DNA of 64,000 nucleotides from Undibacterium_A arcticum. Lineage in GTDB: Bacteria; Pseudomonadota; Gammaproteobacteria; Burkholderiales; Burkholderiaceae_D. This document shows, one piece after another, positions 16,649-25,570 of this stretch. The position numbers and the translations under genes were made by a program. Location of the stretch: NCBI RefSeq assembly GCF_042660705.1, contig NZ_JBHSUQ010000001.1. The stretch is one strand, 5' to 3'. The notes beneath the pieces were generated by a model, which worked only from the letters and a program-made list of their open reading frames with translations, made no database searches and was not told where the DNA came from. Position 1 is the stretch's first letter. Each line of letters begins with the position of its first letter.

Positions 16649-16992
16649 GGTCGCTTCCTGATGGTCCCAGTTACTTAACGGCAATCTAATGAGGATTCCC
16701 GATAGGGTAACGTGTTGTACAAAACGAATCAACCCGAATTAGCGGCTTAAGTCGCTTAGTTGCGCCGAATCGGCGCGAAAACCGCTTTTATTCTTCAAAA
16801 TCGGCCACTTCGCATGCCGGCGCGCGGTTGCCGGTCCGTGCGGCGCAGTGACCTGATCGACGGAGGTCATGATGCACGTCGATATACTCATGGCAACATC
16901 ATCATTATACGCAATAGAATAGTGGGCCAAACAGACATACTCACCAATCGCTTGAAAAACAACGCGGGCGATCCAGGCATGCGGCAACGCCG
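16649..16992. other. Spacer between patatin and RNase genes, nothing recognised
   Basis: These 344 bases carry no supportable gene on either strand. They should contain the promoter of the RNase-barstar pair on the minus strand. An AT-rich patch occurs at about 16885-16920. I see no strong hairpin. Confidence 0.5.
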
Positions 16993-18177
16993 TCATTGAT
17001 TGAAAAACGTCAGCACATCGTGGCTGCGGGCATAGGTGTCGTGCTGGCCCAATGCGATCAGCTCCTGGGTATAGCTCGATTCGAACAATAGATAAGAGGC
17101 CAGCGCCGCGCCGCGCGCCTCGGTGGCACCAATGCCGCTGAGCAGGGTGCGGATCGGTCGCGGCAGGCTGCCGATATGGCGGCTGGCGATTTCATCGAGC
17201 CGTTGCGACGGCGCGATCACCAGGATCTCGATCGGTCGCAGCGGCGTGCGCTGCCGTTGCTCTTCCGTCAGGAACGATAGCGTCAGGTTGATCCGGTTCA
17301 GCCGCTCGATATCCACGGCCAGGCTGTCGAGAAAAATGCTCGACATCGCGTGCCCGGCGATCTGGGCCACGCTCGGGTAGCGGGCGAATTCAACCGTTTG
17401 TTGCGCCGGCTCGCTCAGGCGGCCGGCGCCGATCACCAGCACCTTGTCGGCGCCGAGATGGATCGCCGGCGAAATCGGCGCCAACTGCCGCATCGAACCG
17501 TCGCCGCAATATTCGCGACGGCCGCCGCAATACAGCGGAATCGCCGGAAAGATGAATGGCAGCGCTGACGATGCCAGCAGATGCTCGACCCCGATCTGGT
17601 CGGCTTGCGCAATGCGCTGCATCCGTACCCATGGGTCGATCTGCGCCGCGCTCTGGTAAAACGTGATGTGCTGACCGGCAGTGTATGACGACGCGGTGAC
17701 GGCCAGCGCGTGCAGATGACCGTTAGCCAGCGCAGCATCGAGGCGCGGCAGATCCAGCATCCGGTGCAGCAAGGTCGCCAGCGGGGTATTGTCGAGCAGC
17801 GAATTGGGCGGCGACACGCGCCAGCTACGCAACAACCAGCCGAACGACAGCAGCGACAGCCAGCGCGCGCCGGAACGCAGCACACCGAGCGAGTCGGAGC
17901 GGTACACCTGCTCGGCGCGGAAGTGGGCCCAGACGTCGGCGATCTTCTTGACGCCTTCGCCGAAGTCGTCGCTGTGGCAGGCCAGCGCAGTGGCGTTGAT
18001 GGCGCCGGCCGAGGTGCCGCAAATGATATCGAACGGGTTGCGCCGGGTCGGCAAGCCGGCCATCGCCAGAATGCCGGCGACTGCTTGCAGTACCCCGACC
18101 TGATACGCGGCCCGCGCGCCGCCGCCGCTCAGGATCAAGCCGGTTTTTTCCGATTTGGTGATTGCGTCGGTACCCAT
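16993..18177 (-). CDS. Patatin-like phospholipase
   Basis: Patatin-family acyl hydrolases use a Ser-Asp dyad to release fatty acids from lipids. The 394-residue protein opens with the glycine-rich oxyanion stretch LILSGGGARAAYQVGVLQAV. The nucleophile elbow is IICGTSAGAINATALACH (GTSAG), and the catalytic Asp lies in YCGDGSMRQLAPISPAIHLG (DGS in place of the commoner DGG). No signal peptide is evident, so it is probably cytosolic or peripheral to the membrane. It stands alone after the ggt gene in the same direction. The substrate is not predictable, though phospholipids or neutral lipids are likely. Confidence 0.9.
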   Translation of the reverse strand: MGTDAITKSEKTGLILSGGGARAAYQVGVLQAVAGILAMAGLPTRRNPFDIICGTSAGAINATALACHSDDFGEGVKKIADVWAHFRAEQVYRSDSLGVLRSGARWLSLLSFGWLLRSWRVSPPNSLLDNTPLATLLHRMLDLPRLDAALANGHLHALAVTASSYTAGQHITFYQSAAQIDPWVRMQRIAQADQIGVEHLLASSALPFIFPAIPLYCGGRREYCGDGSMRQLAPISPAIHLGADKVLVIGAGRLSEPAQQTVEFARYPSVAQIAGHAMSSIFLDSLAVDIERLNRINLTLSFLTEEQRQRTPLRPIEILVIAPSQRLDEIASRHIGSLPRPIRTLLSGIGATEARGAALASYLLFESSYTQELIALGQHDTYARSHDVLTFFNQ

Positions 18178-18237
18178 GCTGGGAGACTAGCAGGCTATTT
18201 GCAGCTTGAGGAGAGGCAAGCTTGCCGCACGGATAAA

Positions 18238-18263
18238 AAAATGCCGGATGGCTCCGGCATTTT
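18238..18263 (-). terminator. Intrinsic terminator after ggt
   Basis: ATGCCGGA (241-248) pairs with TCCGGCAT (253-260) around a TGGC loop, with A/T tails of six or more on the minus-strand 3' side. It begins just past the ggt stop codon and separates ggt from the patatin gene. Confidence 0.9.
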
Positions 18264-18284
18264 GTTTCAACACTGGCGGCGACA

Positions 18285-20092
18285 TCAATCGCCCATCGCG
18301 ATGCCTTCCTTGCGCGGGTCGGCGCCGCCGAACCAGATTTCTTCACCGTGCACCTGGATCCGCATCAGGCCATGCAGGCCGGAGGGCAGCTCCATCACAC
18401 GCACGTTGTGGCCCTTCGCTTTGAGCGCGTCGATCAGCGCCGGCGACACGCGGCCCTGCTCCAGTTCGGTCGGGCCGTTGCGGCTGCCGATGTTGGGCAG
18501 GCTGATCGCCTGCTGCAGGTTCAGGCCCCAATCCATGGTGCCGACCAGCACCTTGGCGACATAGTTGATGATGGCCGAACCGCCGGGCGAGCCGATCACC
18601 ATCACCAGGTTCTTGGTGCCCTTGTCGAACACCAGGGTCGGCGCCATCGAGCTGCGCGGGCGCTTGTTGGGCTGGACCCGGTTCGCGATCGGACCGTTGG
18701 CATCGACCGAATCAAAAGAGAAGTCGGTCAGCTCGTTGTTCAGGATGAAACCATCGACCATCAGGCGCGAACCGAAGATGTCCTCGACCGTGGTCGTCAT
18801 CGACACCGCATGACCGTCGCCGTCCACGATCGCCATGTGGGAGGTCGATGGCAGTTCCGGCGAGGTGTCCTTGCCCCACGCCAGCTTCATCGCCGGCGGT
18901 TGGCCGGCCTGGGCCACACCCATCGACGTGTCGGTAATCAGCGCGGCGCGCGCGGCCAGGTATTGTTTGTCGAGCAGTGGCTGCGCGCTATTGCCCGGCA
19001 GCGGCACGAAATCGGTATCGGCCACGTAGCGGCCGCGATCGGCATAGGCCAGCCGCCCTACTTCCGAAAACAGATGCACGCCGCCGGCGCTCAACGCGCC
19101 GTTCTGCGGTGCGTAGGCACGGATGTCCTTGGTTTCCAGCATGCCCAGCATCTGCGCGATCGCGATGCCGCCGGACGATGGCGGCGGCATACCGCACACG
19201 GTCCACGCTTTATAGTCGCTGCAAATCGGCGCGCGCTGCTTGGCCTGGTAACCTGCAATATCCTGCGCGGTCAGGCCGCCCGGATTGGTCGGATGGCTCT
19301 TGACCTTGGTCTCGATATCCTTTGCGATGCGGCCCTTGTAAAACGCATCGGCGCCGCCGGCGGCGATCTCGCGCAGCGCCTTGGCGTAGTCAGGGTTTTT
19401 CAGGATGGTGCCGACCGCTTTCGGTTGGCCGTCCGGCTGGTAGAAATACGCCGCCGCGCCGGCATCGGTCTTCAGGTATTTTTCATCCTGCAAGGTCTTG
19501 TACAGGATCGGACTCAATGCAAAGCCGTCTTCGGCCAGTTTGATCGCCGGCGCAAACAGCGAGGCCCAGTTCAGCTTGCCGTACTGCTGGTGCGCCAGTT
19601 CCAGCATCCGCAGCACGCCCGGCGCACCCACCGAGCGGCCGCCGACCACGCCCTCATAGAACGGCATGGCCTTGCCGTTGGCGGTCTGGAACAGCTTGTC
19701 GGTCGCGCTGGCCGGTGCGGTTTCGCGGCCGTCGAACGCTTTGACGGTGCTGCCATCGAAATGCATCATGAAGGCGCCACCGCCGATGCCCGACGATTGC
19801 GGCTCGACCAGGGTCAGCACCAACTGCGTCGCAATCGCCGCATCGACCGCCGAGCCACCGGCCTTCAGGACCTGATAACCGGCATCGACTGCCAGCGGGT
19901 TGGCGGCCGCAACCATGAATTTTTCGCGGTCCAGCCAGCCTTTTCTGTATAGCCGGCCGGCACGTTGGACGCCTTGTAAGCGCTCCCTGGCACTTGATAC
20001 TGGAAACCCGGCGCGGCAGTCGGCGGATTGGTCGCACAGCCGGCTACAAGGACGGCGGCAAAAGCCAGTGCGGTCAGTTTGGTGCTGGTCAT
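18285..20092 (-). CDS. ggt: Gamma-glutamyltranspeptidase, probable lipoprotein, one frame break
   Basis: GGT cleaves gamma-glutamyl bonds of glutathione in the periplasm and is made as a self-cleaving proenzyme. The N-terminus MTSTKLTALAFAAVLVAGCA has a lipobox (LVAGC), suggesting lipid anchoring. The body includes MVAAANPLAVDAGYQVLKAG, QSSGIGGGAFMMHFDG and PPPSSGGIAIAQMLGML. The autocleavage threonine is in STSHMAIVDGDGHAVSMTTT, followed by GSRLMVDGFILNNELTDFSF. GSPGGSAIINYV binds the glutamyl group. The frame breaks at an A4 run (19941-19944 on the plus strand as T4), where five would give YTEKGWLDREKF. The corrected length is about 602 residues. It is an isolated gene with its own terminator. 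Confidence 0.92.
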
Positions 20093-20437
20093 CGGATTCT
20101 CCCAAGAGTCTGTACTGTTGTCTTTATAGACCGGGACTTACCAAAAAGGCAAGCACGCGGCTTGCCTGGATCTGCTACGCGCAGTACGAATAACGTGGAA
20201 TTGCTGCAAAATCCCTGAACACCATTTTAAATATACTACACCATGTATTTTTCAAGGCGTAATGAATACAAGCGGGAAAGCGCATATTCGATGCCATACT
20301 CCCAAATATTCGCTTTATTTAGCATCTGTTCTGGGGCCAACGGTCTGCTGTCTGCAACCAATACGGCGTACCATAGCGAGCTGAACAGTTACTTGTTTAA
20401 TTACTTTCAAAGCAGCGCGGCCCAGAAAAAAAAAAAT

Positions 20438-20464
20438 GCGCCCCGGCCAGCAGGGCCGGAGCGC
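20438..20464 (-). terminator. GC-rich hairpin with U11 tail on the minus strand
   Basis: GCGCCCCGGCC and GGCCGGAGCGC pair with one mismatch around AGCAG, and eleven A (20426-20436) give a long U-run on the minus strand. It has all the features of a terminator. The only minus-strand gene upstream is at 20932-21297, with a plus-strand gene between. The rest of 20093-20649 has no gene I can support. Confidence 0.75.
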
Positions 20465-20649
20465 TTTCACGCGACTGCTTGTACTTTGCACATCGCGGTT
20501 GAATTTCTTCTGCCATTGCACATCGACCGCGCACTTTATCGGCTTCACGATCGATGTAGAAACGGCGTTACGGACCAATTTCACATTTTCGCCGGGATAG
20601 CTATCGTTATCCTGTCTCCAATTTACATTTCACAGTAATACAGCTCACC

Positions 20650-20898
20650 ATGACTGAAATCGACCAGCGTTACCTCGTCCAGCAACGCAAAATCAACGCA
20701 ACCGAGAAAGATGTACCGGTGTTTGCGAAAGCGATGAGAAGCAAGACCGGCGTGTTTGAAGGTGTGTCTTTCATCCGCAACAAGGAAAAAGCGTCGGTGA
20801 TGACGCTCGAGCAGGCGCAAGAGGTGATTGATTGGGCCAATGCTAAAAAGGCCCAGGCAAGCCTGTATGTGACGACGATCATCTGCAAGGGGCAATGA
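20650..20898 (+). CDS. Small hypothetical protein (82 residues)
   Basis: The product starts MTEIDQRYLVQQRKINATEK and ends DWANAKKAQASLYVTTIICK plus GQ. It is a charged, soluble protein without signal peptide or membrane segment. The stretch MTLEQAQEVIDWANAKKAQA is a likely helix. I do not recognise the family. The upstream sequence lacks an obvious Shine-Dalgarno. Codon use looks coding (GC-rich third positions), and the gene is flanked by a convergent small gene at 20932. It may be a true orphan of the lineage; function unknown. Confidence 0.6.
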   Translation: MTEIDQRYLVQQRKINATEKDVPVFAKAMRSKTGVFEGVSFIRNKEKASVMTLEQAQEVIDWANAKKAQASLYVTTIICKGQ

Positions 20899-20931
20899 GC
20901 CGGCGCGCCATTTGCCGGTAGTGCAGGCTGA

Positions 20932-21297
20932 TCAAAACCGGTATTCGGCAATCACATGCTTGCTGAAGTTGTGCTTGGTGCCGCCGGTCAGCACGTCGGC
21001 CAGTTTTCTGGTGTTGGCAGCAGAGATGAAGACATCGGCTACCTGATCCTTGCAGCGGAACTTCATTGCCGGGCTCAGGATTTCACTGGCCCTGATTTTC
21101 AGATGGCGAAACACCTTGGCCTTCTCGCTGCTGAGCAAGATGTGAATGTCCTGCTTGAATTGCGACAGGGGGATATTGATCCACCAGCCCTCATCGCCTG
21201 CGTAGGGCACCACACTGGCCCAGTGCGTATTGCGCTCGTTGAGTACGCCGGACCCAAGCGCGGTATTAACACGCTTGATGGCTTCATTTTTAGTCAT
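20932..21297 (-). CDS. Hypothetical protein (121 residues)
   Basis: The protein begins MTKNEAIKRVNTALGSGVLN after an AAGAGAAG ribosome-binding site. It continues WWINIPLSQFKQDIHILLSS and RHLKIRASEILSPAMKFRCK, ending HNFSKHVIAEYRF. No signal peptide or membrane helix is visible. It looks like a small mixed alpha/beta soluble protein and I do not recognise it. It is convergent with the 82-residue gene, with 33 bases between stop codons. A long U-rich hairpin at 20438-20464 could end its transcript. Confidence 0.6.
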   Translation of the reverse strand: MTKNEAIKRVNTALGSGVLNERNTHWASVVPYAGDEGWWINIPLSQFKQDIHILLSSEKAKVFRHLKIRASEILSPAMKFRCKDQVADVFISAANTRKLADVLTGGTKHNFSKHVIAEYRF

Positions 21298-21440
21298 GAT
21301 CTTCTCTTGAGTATTGGATGCCGGTTGGGCTCAGCCCTTCACCTCTCGCATACAGATTTCTCAACCGTGTTGCGCTGCGTCGGGTGCACCGTGCCAAGGA
21401 TGCGACAGGTAAGCCGGAGCCGATGCGCGCTGTTAAACAT

Positions 21441-21646
21441 GCCCTCCCAGGTAATACCGTTCAGTTAACAACATTTGCGGTTCAGAGCGCTTCCTTCGAT
21501 ACGGAACTGCGTTCCTACTCAGGACGAACGGGTGTTTGTGAAATTTAAAGGAACCCGTTCGTCCTGAGTAAGGGCAACGCCCCGTATCGAAGGAAGCGCA
21601 CAAGCATAATAGTTGCTTCAACTGAATGACATTAGCCCTCCCAGGC
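21441..21646. repeat. Long inverted-repeat element flanked by an 11-bp direct repeat
   Basis: The core is a 113-base hairpin. GCGCTTCCTTCGATACGG at 21487-21504 pairs with 21582-21599, and inner arms around CTCAGGACGAACGGGT pair as well. Imperfect pairing extends outward through TTCAGTTAAC and GTTGCTTCAACTGAA. GCCCTCCCAGG occurs in the same orientation on both sides (21441-21451 and 21636-21646), like a target duplication. The GACGAACGGG/CCTGAG words belong to a repeat type seen in many proteobacteria. The remaining bases of 21298-21824 carry no gene; GGCCAGTTTATCCTGAGCT at about 21750 recurs near 28858. Confidence 0.75.
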
Positions 21647-21824
21647 ATATTTTTTTGCCCAAAGAAAATGTGCGCAAAACCGGGGGCCAATTCCCAGCCT
21701 ATCGCGCAATGACTGAAAGGCAAGGAAATGGCTTCCAGCGTGGCCTCAGGCCAGTTTATCCTGAGCTCGCCGAAGGACTGGGACGGCCCTTTCGGATCGC
21801 AGTCGCGCCGCGATCCTGACTAGC

Positions 21825-22583
21825 TTATTTCGGCTGCATCCGGATCGCGCCGTCGAGGCGGATCGTTTCGCCGTTCAGCATCACGTTTTCGATGATCGCC
21901 TTGACCAGGTGTGCGTATTCGGACGGTTTGCCCAGACGGGGCGGGAACGGCACCATCTTGCCGAGCGCGTCCTGTACTTCCTGTGGCATGCCGAGCAGCA
22001 TCGGCGTCTCGAAAATGCCCGGCGCAATCGTCATCACGCGGATGCCGCTGCGCGACAGGTCGCGCGCCATCGGCAGGGTCAGGCCGACCACGGCTGCCTT
22101 GGACGAGCCATATGCCGCCTGGCCGATCTGGCCGTCGTAGGCCGCGACCGATGCGGTATTGATCACGATGCCGCGCTCGCCCCATTCGCTCGCCTCGGTC
22201 TTGCCCATCGCGTCGGCCGCCAGTCGCGCCATGTTGAAGGTGCCGACCAGGTTGATATTGACCGCGCGCTGGAACGCGTCGAGCGGGTGCGGGCCGTCCT
22301 TGCCGACGGTCTTGATGGCGGGGGCGACGCCGGCGCAATTGACCAGTCCGCGCAGCGTGCCCAGCGCCTGCGCCGCCGCGACCGCGGCCTTGCCATCGGC
22401 TTCCGAGGTGACGTCGCATTTGATGAACTTGCCTCCGAGTTCGGCCGCCAGTTTTTCACCGGCCTCAACCTGCACGTCGGCCAGCACCACCTTGCCGCCC
22501 TGCTCGGTGATCATGCGCGCGGTCGCCGCGCCCAGACCCGACGCGCCGCCGGTGATCAGGAATACATTGTCTTTGATTTGCAT
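21825..22583 (-). CDS. SDR-family 3-hydroxyacyl-CoA dehydrogenase (type-2, HSD17B10-like)
   Basis: This short-chain dehydrogenase oxidises 3-hydroxyacyl-CoA intermediates, for example in fatty acid or branched-chain acyl catabolism, using NAD. The 252-residue protein has the Rossmann motif LITGGASGLGAATARMITEQ. The NAG-type motif LVNCAGVAPAIKTVG, the catalytic serine region VINTASVAAYDGQIGQA and the YxxxK motif AYGSSKAAVVGLTL follow. The C-terminus PFPPRLGKPSEYAHLVKAII and LNGETIRLDGAIRMQPK is characteristic of the type-2 HADH group. It stands alone, downstream of the hppA terminator. The preferred start is the ATG giving MQIKDNVFLITGG. Confidence 0.93.
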   Translation of the reverse strand: MQIKDNVFLITGGASGLGAATARMITEQGGKVVLADVQVEAGEKLAAELGGKFIKCDVTSEADGKAAVAAAQALGTLRGLVNCAGVAPAIKTVGKDGPHPLDAFQRAVNINLVGTFNMARLAADAMGKTEASEWGERGIVINTASVAAYDGQIGQAAYGSSKAAVVGLTLPMARDLSRSGIRVMTIAPGIFETPMLLGMPQEVQDALGKMVPFPPRLGKPSEYAHLVKAIIENVMLNGETIRLDGAIRMQPK

Positions 22584-22702
22584 AATTTTCTGCCTTTGTG
22601 GTGGAGTATTGATAAATTTTCGATATTGCACTGACGCGTTATTTGCTGACGTTGACGTAAACGTCACATCCACGAATTGTAACGAAATTTGCGGCAAGAA
22701 TG

Positions 22703-22727
22703 AAAAAAGCGGCCGCAGCCGCTTCTT
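22703..22727 (-). terminator. Intrinsic terminator after hppA
   Basis: AAGCGGC (707-713) and GCCGCTT (718-724) enclose CGCA, and six A on the plus strand give a U-run on the minus strand. It lies about 55 bases past the hppA stop. Confidence 0.85.
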
Positions 22728-22737
22728 TCCGTTCCCG

Positions 22738-22768
22738 CTTCAGTGACCACTTCAGTGACCACTTCAGT
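22738..22768. repeat. 12-bp tandem repeat, 2.6 copies
   Basis: CTTCAGTGACCA is repeated at 22738-22749 and 22750-22761, with a third partial copy (CTTCAGT) at 22762-22768. It lies in the short space between the hppA stop and its terminator. It may be a copy-number-variable microsatellite without function. Confidence 0.85.
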
Positions 22769-22779
22769 TGCCGCCGCCG

Positions 22780-25326
22780 TCAGCGCAGGCTGACCTCGAC
22801 CCGCCGTGCTTGTGCATTGTCGCCGGTGCCGGTGGTGACTTGCGGCTTCTCCATCACGATCGCATCCTCGGTGATGCCGTTCAGGATCAGCATCGCTTTC
22901 ACGTTCAGCGCCCGCGTCTTGGCAATTTCGGCATTCGCCGCAGCGTCGCCACTGGGGTCATGAAAACCGCTGAGCACCAGTTTCGTACCGGGCGTCGCTT
23001 TGGCCGCAGCGATCAGCGGCTTGAGCTGATCGGCCGCACCGGGCGGCGCCTCGCTCGTGGCGAGATCGAAATACAGCTTGACCGGCGCGGTCGCCGTCGC
23101 TGCCGCTGCACTCGCCGGCGCGGCTGGCGGCGTGATCGGCGTGATCGGCGTGGCCGGCGTGGCCGGTGCCAGGACCGTGGCCGGCGTGCCGCCGGTCGCG
23201 TCCATGCCTGCTAGCGCACCCCCTGCATCTGCCACGATCGCCGCGCCGCCATGACTGTCTGCGATACCGGGATTGATGCCAACACCCGGCAGCAGCGGCA
23301 CCAGCAGCAGCGCCACGATATTGATGATCTTGATCAACGGGTTGATGGCCGGACCGGCGGTGTCCTTGTAGGGGTCGCCGACCGTGTCGCCGGTGACGGC
23401 CGCCTTGTGCGCTTCGGAACCCTTGCCACCGTGATTGCCGTCCTCGATGTATTTCTTGGCGTTGTCCCAGGCGCCGCCGCCGGTGGTCATCGAGATCGCG
23501 ACGAACAAGCCGGTCACGATGGTGCCCATCAGCACGCCACCCAAGGCCGCGGGTCCGAGCAGCATGCCGACCAGGATCGGCACCAGCACCGGCAACAGCG
23601 ACGGGATGATCATTTCCTTGATGGCGGACGCGGTCAGCATGTCGACCGCCTTGTCGTATTCGGGTTTGCCGCTGCCATCCATGATGCCCTTGATGTCGCG
23701 GAACTGGCGCCGCACTTCGACCACCACCGCACCGGCCGCACGGCCCACCGCTTCCATCGCCATCGCGCCGAACAGGTAGGGAATCAGGCCGCCGATGAAG
23801 AGGCCGACGATCACTCGCGGGTTGGACAGGTCGAAAGTAATGCTGTGGCCGACCGACTCCAGCGCGTGGGTATAGTCGGCAAACAGCACCAGCGCGGCCA
23901 AGCCGGCCGATCCGATCGCATAGCCCTTGGTCACCGCCTTGGTGGTGTTGCCGACCGCATCGAGCGGGTCGGTGATGGCGCGCACCGAATCGGGCAGATG
24001 CGCCATCTCGGCAATGCCGCCGGCGTTGTCGGTGATCGGACCGTAGGCGTCGAGCGCAACGATGATGCCGGCCATCGACAGCATCGAGGTGGCGGCAATC
24101 GCGATGCCGTACAGGCCAGCCAGCCAGTAGGAGGTCAGGATCGCGGCGCAGACTGCCAGCACCGGGTAGGCGGTGGCCTTCATCGACACGCCCAGACCGG
24201 CGATGATGTTGGTGCCGTGGCCGGTGGTCGACGCTGAAGCGATGTGACGCACCGGCGCAAAATCGGTGCCGGTGTAGTACTCGGTGATGTAGACCATCAG
24301 GCCGGTCAGCACGATGCCGACCACGGTCGCGCCCATCAGGTGCAGACGCATGGTTGGGTCGGTCCAGACCAGCCAGGTCACGATGCCGAAGCCGATCAGC
24401 GACAGGATCGCGGCCCACCACAGGCCGGTGTATAAGGCCGACATGATCTTCTTGCCCGGCTTGGCTTTTACCATCGAGCAGCCGACGATCGAGCCGAGTA
24501 TCGATACCGCACCGAGCAGCAGCGGATAGACGATCGCTTCGGTGGTGGCATTGGCGAACAGCAGCGCGCCCAGCAGCATGGTCGCGATCAGCGTCACGAC
24601 ATAGGTTTCGAACAGGTCGGCAGCCATGCCGGCGCAATCGCCGACGTTGTCGCCGACGTTGTCCGCGATCACGGCCGGATTGCGCGGATCGTCTTCCGGG
24701 ATACCGGCCTCGACCTTGCCGACCAGATCGGCGCCGACGTCGGCGCCCTTGGTGAAGATGCCGCCGCCCAGACGCGCGAAGATCGAGATCAATGACGCGC
24801 CGAAGGCCAAGCCGATCAGCGGCCGGATCACGTCATGCTGCGACACCGTATGACCCACACCCAGCGGCGCGGAGGCCGTCAGGATCCAGTAAAAAATCGT
24901 CACGCCCATCAGCCCCAGGCCGACCACCAGCATGCCGGTAATCGCGCCACCCTTGAAGGCGACGTCGAGCGCGTCGTTCATGCCGCGCGTGGCGGCCTGC
25001 GCGGTGCGCACATTGGCGCGCACCGACACGTTCATGCCGATGAAGCCGCAGGCGCCCGACAATACCGCGCCGACCAGAAAGCCCATCGCGGTGATCAAGC
25101 CCAGCCCCGGTAGCAGCGCGATGGCGATGAACAGCACCACGCCGACGATGGCGATGGTGCGGTACTGGCGCGCCAGATAGGCGCTCGCGCCCTGCTGGAT
25201 CGCGGCGGCGATTTCCTGCATCCGCACATTGCCGGCGTCCTGCTTCAAAATCCAGCGGCGTGATATCAGCCCGTACAAAACCGCAATCACGCCGCACACT
25301 ACGGCAAACCATAAACCTGCTGCCAT
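22780..25326 (-). CDS. hppA: Membrane proton-translocating pyrophosphatase with C-terminal OmpA-like domain
   Basis: H+-PPase couples pyrophosphate hydrolysis to proton pumping in the inner membrane. Residues 1 to about 690 form the pump with some 15-16 transmembrane helices. The pyrophosphate-binding motif is FTKGADVGADLVGKVEAGIP, followed by EDDPRNPAVIADNVGDNVGD, and the second acidic cluster is TGDTVGDPYKDTAGPAINPL. GNTTKAVTKG has Lys where potassium-dependent enzymes have Ala, so it should be potassium-independent. An Ala/Pro/Thr-rich linker then leads to an OmpA-like module (VKLYFDLATSEAPPGAADQL, GTKLVLSGFHDPSGDAAANA and AKTRALNVKAMLILNGI). The total of 848 residues exceeds the usual 680-720. 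The tail would face the periplasm if the topology allows, and could touch peptidoglycan. Confidence 0.95.
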   Translation of the reverse strand: MAAGLWFAVVCGVIAVLYGLISRRWILKQDAGNVRMQEIAAAIQQGASAYLARQYRTIAIVGVVLFIAIALLPGLGLITAMGFLVGAVLSGACGFIGMNVSVRANVRTAQAATRGMNDALDVAFKGGAITGMLVVGLGLMGVTIFYWILTASAPLGVGHTVSQHDVIRPLIGLAFGASLISIFARLGGGIFTKGADVGADLVGKVEAGIPEDDPRNPAVIADNVGDNVGDCAGMAADLFETYVVTLIATMLLGALLFANATTEAIVYPLLLGAVSILGSIVGCSMVKAKPGKKIMSALYTGLWWAAILSLIGFGIVTWLVWTDPTMRLHLMGATVVGIVLTGLMVYITEYYTGTDFAPVRHIASASTTGHGTNIIAGLGVSMKATAYPVLAVCAAILTSYWLAGLYGIAIAATSMLSMAGIIVALDAYGPITDNAGGIAEMAHLPDSVRAITDPLDAVGNTTKAVTKGYAIGSAGLAALVLFADYTHALESVGHSITFDLSNPRVIVGLFIGGLIPYLFGAMAMEAVGRAAGAVVVEVRRQFRDIKGIMDGSGKPEYDKAVDMLTASAIKEMIIPSLLPVLVPILVGMLLGPAALGGVLMGTIVTGLFVAISMTTGGGAWDNAKKYIEDGNHGGKGSEAHKAAVTGDTVGDPYKDTAGPAINPLIKIINIVALLLVPLLPGVGINPGIADSHGGAAIVADAGGALAGMDATGGTPATVLAPATPATPITPITPPAAPASAAAATATAPVKLYFDLATSEAPPGAADQLKPLIAAAKATPGTKLVLSGFHDPSGDAAANAEIAKTRALNVKAMLILNGITEDAIVMEKPQVTTGTGDNAQARRVEVSLR

Positions 25327-25543
25327 GTTGACCCCTCCCTGTTGTGACGACCAAGTAAGACAAAACCAAATCCGGTGAAGCGCGACCGTGCAACCGGTCG
25401 CGGTCCGACGAAACCTGCCTGCAAAACTTTACGTGCCCATTTATTCTGTGCTGCCTGCCTGGGCTGGCTGAGTCTGGTGCTGCGTCTGGAATTGTTGCCG
25501 TGCCGTTTGTTTTTAGCGTTTTTCGAGCGCTGCGGCGAAAAAA

Positions 25544-25567
25544 AAAGCGGACACCAAGGTCCGCTTT
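25544..25567 (-). terminator. Intrinsic terminator after adk
   Basis: AAAGCGGAC pairs with GTCCGCTTT around a short loop, preceded on the plus strand by nine or so A, so the minus transcript ends in a U-run. It lies immediately past the adk stop codon (25571) and ends the exbB-to-adk cluster. Confidence 0.92.
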
Positions 25568-25570
25568 CAT

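Noticed and set aside
18348..19952. 534-residue plus-strand open frame
   Set aside because: It is antisense to ggt, with no recognisable domain and Arg/Gln/His-rich shadow composition.
22958..24637. 559-residue minus-strand open frame inside hppA
   Set aside because: It is in another frame on the same strand as hppA, with Arg/His-rich composition; hppA carries the conserved motifs.
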